From: Neocallimastix lanati (nom. inval.) | Lineage: Eukaryota; Neocallimastigomycota; Neocallimastigomycetes; Neocallimastigales; Neocallimastigaceae | Length of the DNA: 12,500 nucleotides | Assembly (NCBI GenBank): GCA_016946835.1 | Contig: JACVTC010000098.1 | Span: 562,501 to 575,000, forward strand | Direction of reading: 5' to 3' | Shown here: one piece after another, positions 10,687-12,500 of the stretch | Layout: each line of letters starts with the position of its first letter | Position numbering within the stretch: position 1 is the stretch's first letter | The notes under the pieces: model-generated | What the model was told of the DNA's origin: nothing | Databases searched by the model: none | What the model saw: the letters and a program-made list of their open reading frames with translations, nothing else | Program-made: the position numbers and the translations under genes

Positions 10687-10709
10687 ATACAACTATGGTA
10701 TAGTTGTAT
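10687..10709. repeat. Perfect 10-bp inverted repeat with 3-base loop
   Basis: ATACAACTAT, then GGT, then ATAGTTGTAT. A weaker 6-bp inverted repeat (TATCAT/ATGATA) overlaps its right end at 10707-10722. It could be a hairpin or an operator-like site. No T-run follows closely, so it is not an obvious terminator. Confidence 0.7.
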
Positions 10710-11035
10710 CATACGAATGATATAAAATGAAATATTCAAACTTTAATTAATATAAAATAGTTTTTATTATTCAAGCATAAATTAATGTCATAAAGTCAAA
10801 ATTAAATCTAATGATTTTATAATGTTATTAAAATGTGGCTTGATTTCTATATATTAATAATATTTATATTTAATAATAAATTTTATAGCATAAATCAATG
10901 TTTTAATTATATTTTTATTATTTTATATTTATATAGTTATTAAATTCTTAAATAATAATTATTAATATTTATATTCATTTAATAGTTTATTGATATAAAA
11001 CAAATAAATATATGTAGCAACATATTTGTATATTT

Positions 11036-11335
11036 GAATAATATTTATATAATCAGATATTAAATTTATATCTTATTATAATAATTTATATTATTATATA
11101 TTTTATATTATAATTTATATTTTATATTATTTATATTTTGTATATATTATTTATATTTCTTATATATATTTTTTATTTTAAATTATTATATATTATAGTT
11201 TATAATTATTAAAGTATATATAATTAATATAATTGTTTATATTATTTATATATTATTCATATTAAAATATTATTATTTATTTATATATATATTATATATA
11301 TATATTTATTTATAATAATTATATATTATTAATAC
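11036..11335. repeat. Near-pure A/T low-complexity stretch
   Basis: About 300 bp built of TATTTATATT-like words with only a handful of G or C bases. No coding potential is visible. It is probably a low-complexity expansion. Confidence 0.8.
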
Positions 11336-11714
11336 TTCACAGTGTAATTAATATTAATTCTTATTCTTGTTTTTGTTTTTCTTTAGTAGAAATAATATTG
11401 TAATTATAAAAATAATAAAATATTAATAAAAATTATTAATAACTCAAATACACTTATTAAACCAGCTACAACATAAAGAATATCACATTATTATTTTAAT
11501 CACAAGAACAATTAATTAAATATTTAATTATAACTAAATAATATTAAAATAAAGCATTTCTCGGAATTAAGAAAGTGTTGTGTACTGAAAAGAAGTGTTA
11601 AGTTAGTGTGTAATTAAAAGTATTAAGAAAGTTGTTAGATAGTTTTTAAATACATGTAATCTCAATAATAAAATTAAATAAATAAATAGATAATACTTGA
11701 GTTGTATATCACAG

Positions 11715-12241
11715 ATTAATTAAAAAATGTTATTAACGATAATAATCTATATTATGTAAGTAATTAATTTCCCTGAAATAACTCTAAATATTATTATTTT
11801 AAATATAATACTACTAATTTAATAAAAAAAATGTTTCATTGTTCTATATTATACAATTTTATATTAATTAAATATATATTTATTTTTTTAAAATATATAA
11901 TTATTACTTTGAAATATTTTAATTTATTGGGTATTGAAAGTTTAAAATGTTTCCTAGTTATTATTATTAACTAATTAATTAATATTTCTATTGTTATTAT
12001 TAATAATAATATCATTATTTTAAATATATTATATTAAAAAAAATGTATAAAAAGAATATTTTTTTCTTCATTTCTTCAATTCCATATAATAATTAAATAA
12101 TAAATTTTTATTATTATAAAATAAAATTTTCTCTGGAAGAAAATTTAAAAATTAAAAAAAAAATATTTATATATATATAAATTTGATATTATATTTCAAT
12201 ATATAAAATTTTAATTAAAAAAAAAAAGCAAGCAATAAAAA
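11715..12241 (+). promoter_or_regulatory. Upstream region of cel6A copy 4
   Basis: Reverse-complement counterpart of the other upstream regions. From the outer edge inward it has the boundary motif ATTAATTAAAAAATG, TAATTAATTTCCCTGAAATA (11761-11780), and GTTTCATTGT near 11833-11842. The 40-bp segment shared with copy 1 follows (about 12000-12038), then the palindrome at 12127-12143, a TA stretch (about 12165-12181), TATAAAA at 12202-12208 and an A-rich leader. The stretch holding ATTTCGGAAAT and CATGGCAC in copies 1-3 is missing. Promoter function is inferred. Confidence 0.6.
12127..12143 (+). promoter_or_regulatory. Conserved palindromic promoter element, copy 4
   Basis: TTTTCTCTGGAAGAAAA ends 98 bp before the ATG of copy 4. 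It is identical to the element in the three minus-strand copies. Confidence 0.5.
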
Positions 12242-12500
12242 ATGAAGGCTTCTATTGTTTTAGCTGCTATCACTGCTTTTACTCTTAAAGCTTCTGCTGA
12301 TTGCTTCTCTACCAGATTAGGTTATCCATGTTGTTCTGGAAATGACGTCGTTTACACCGATAATGATGGTAAATGGGGTGTAGAAAATGGTAACTGGTGT
12401 GGTATTGATGATACTCCATCTGCTGCTACTTGCTGGTCCCTTTCTCAAGGTTATCCTTGCTGTTCTTCTTCAAATGCTGAAGTTTGGTATACTGATGCCT
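12242..12500 (+). CDS. cel6A: Cel6A-type GH6 cellulase, copy 4 (5' part only, cut by window end)
   Basis: An intact open frame starts at the ATG at 12242, in an A-rich context (AAAAAATGAAG) that favours initiation. It gives residues 1-86: signal peptide (about 1-19), the first dockerin (about 20-55), and most of the second (from Cys64). The linker and the GH6 domain lie beyond the window, so membership in cel6A rests on near-identity with copies 1-3 over this stretch. The only amino-acid change common to all comparisons is Thr63 where the others have Ala; it has Val6 like copies 1 and 2. Two silent changes, ATC for ATT and GTC for GTT, are also unique to it. It is transcribed divergently from copy 3. 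Whether the rest of the gene is intact cannot be seen. Confidence 0.93.
   Translation, partial: MKASIVLAAITAFTLKASADCFSTRLGYPCCSGNDVVYTDNDGKWGVENGNWCGIDDTPSAATCWSLSQGYPCCSSSNAEVWYTDA

Larger units (their letters stand above)
9666..11714. other. Single-copy A/T-rich spacer between divergent cel6A copies; no gene seen
   Basis: This stretch matches neither tandem spacer. The only open frame of note (10086-10298, 70 codons) is made by the heptamer repeat and is not credible. Contents are the ATTTTAT minisatellite, a 16-bp repeat, a somewhat GC-richer island at about 10530-10725, and an almost pure A/T stretch at about 11036-11335. A less A/T-rich part at about 11560-11660 is rich in AAGTGTT/AAGAAAG-like words. 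There is no RNA gene I can recognise. It is flanked by two divergent promoters and may contribute regulatory DNA to both, which is inference. Confidence 0.6.
8726..12500. repeat. Large inverted repeat: copy 3 and copy 4 head to head
   Basis: The arms are about 8726-9665 (copy 3 5' end plus upstream region) and 11715-12500 (copy 4 upstream region plus 5' end). The right arm continues beyond the window, so the arms may be longer. The coding parts are about 98% identical by eye. The upstream parts match but differ by indels, and copy 4's is about 150-220 bp shorter. About 2 kb of single-copy DNA lies between the arms. Confidence 0.88.

Overview
The window looks like nuclear DNA of an anaerobic gut fungus (Neocallimastigomycota; a Piromyces-type fungus is my best guess, the genus is not proven). 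Three things point there. The intergenic DNA is extremely A/T-rich and full of poly(A/T) runs and AAT microsatellites. The coding islands have far more normal base composition and no introns. The only genes encode secreted family 6 glycoside hydrolases with two N-terminal cysteine-rich fungal dockerins (CBM10-like), the architecture of gut-fungal cellulosome enzymes.

Layout. There are four near-identical cel6A-type genes. Copy 1 (1-834, minus) lacks its C-terminal part because the window begins inside it. Copy 2 (3492-4964, minus) and copy 3 (7512-8984, minus) are complete at 490 codons. Copy 4 (from 12242, plus) is cut by the window end. Copies 1-3 form a head-to-tail array with a period of about 4.0-4.1 kb; each unit is about 1.85-1.9 kb of 3' flank, the gene, and about 0.7 kb of upstream DNA. 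Copy 4 is inverted, so copies 3 and 4 lie head to head around a roughly 2 kb single-copy spacer (about 9666-11714). That spacer has no convincing gene but holds a heptamer minisatellite, a short 16-bp repeat, and a small GC-richer island with inverted repeats.

The spacers between copies 1/2 and 2/3 match almost throughout. They differ mainly in the length of a long (AAT)n tract (about 311 and 362 bp), in a poly(T) run, and in a 103-bp segment that is duplicated only in the first spacer. All four upstream regions share an imperfect palindrome, TTTTCTCTGGAAGAAAA, 93-101 bp before the start codon. They lose similarity to one another at the same point, an ATTTTTTAATTAATT motif, which probably marks the original duplication boundary.

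Together the genes amount to dosage amplification of one product: a secreted, dockerin-bearing cellulase that would dock on the extracellular scaffoldin complex and attack crystalline cellulose. I found no RNA gene, CRISPR array, transposase or prokaryote-type system. The main interest is the structure and recent history of the amplified locus: tandem plus inverted copies, shared promoter elements, and a mosaic pattern of differences.
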